DNA of 6,072 nucleotides from CAZELM01 sp964512995. Its GTDB lineage: Bacteria; CSSED10-310. This document shows, in pieces, positions 6,071-6,072 of the stretch. The stretch spans positions 1 through 6,072 of the forward strand of contig CAZELM010000087.1 in NCBI GenBank assembly GCA_964512995.1, written 5' to 3'. Position 1 is the stretch's first letter; every line of letters begins with the position of its first letter. Position numbers and translations under genes: made by a program. A model generated the notes under the pieces. The model saw nothing but the letters and a program-made list of their open reading frames with translations, had not been told where the DNA came from and did no database searches.

Positions 6071-6072
6071 AT

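Overview
The window looks like an accessory region of a Gram-negative, probably environmental, bacterium of moderate GC. The pointers are a Sec-exported helical-repeat protein, a YD-repeat (Rhs) toxin with its own tip domain, and a small serine recombinase. I cannot name the organism. Rhs proteins of this style are common in Desulfobacterota and other sediment lineages, but that is only an impression.

Layout, left to right. 1-335: a minisatellite of 15 units plus a partial one (21-22 bp each), running off the left edge. 336-721: gene-poor DNA with two short in-frame open stretches split by a TGA, and a possible promoter. 722-2071 (+): a 449-residue exported protein of unknown function built from two related modules of about 150 residues. 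2072-2242: a short convergent intergenic stretch with a spaced 9-bp inverted repeat. 2243-2909 (-): a serine recombinase of the resolvase/invertase family, frameshifted by one perfect 25-bp tandem duplication; removing one copy restores a 213-residue protein. 2910-3057: AT-rich leader with a candidate promoter and a small palindrome. 3058-3210 (-): a short open frame of strongly protein-like sequence, probably the tail of a displaced gene. 3161-3610 (-): a four-helix membrane protein. 3642-6032 (-): the 3' part of an rhs gene.

The most coherent system is the polymorphic-toxin cassette on the minus strand. The Rhs shell and core end at a PxxxxDPxG motif (residues 616-624). A compositionally different 172-residue tip of unassigned activity follows. 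Thirty-one bases downstream lies the membrane protein, which by position is the candidate immunity protein. The 50-residue fragment after it could be a relic of an earlier toxin/immunity exchange. The rhs 5' end is odd: its first usable start (GTG 6032) has no clear ribosome binding site, lies just inside an in-frame stop, and overlaps the stop of another open frame reaching the window edge. I therefore read it as the broken 3' portion of a longer gene, or as a split gene.
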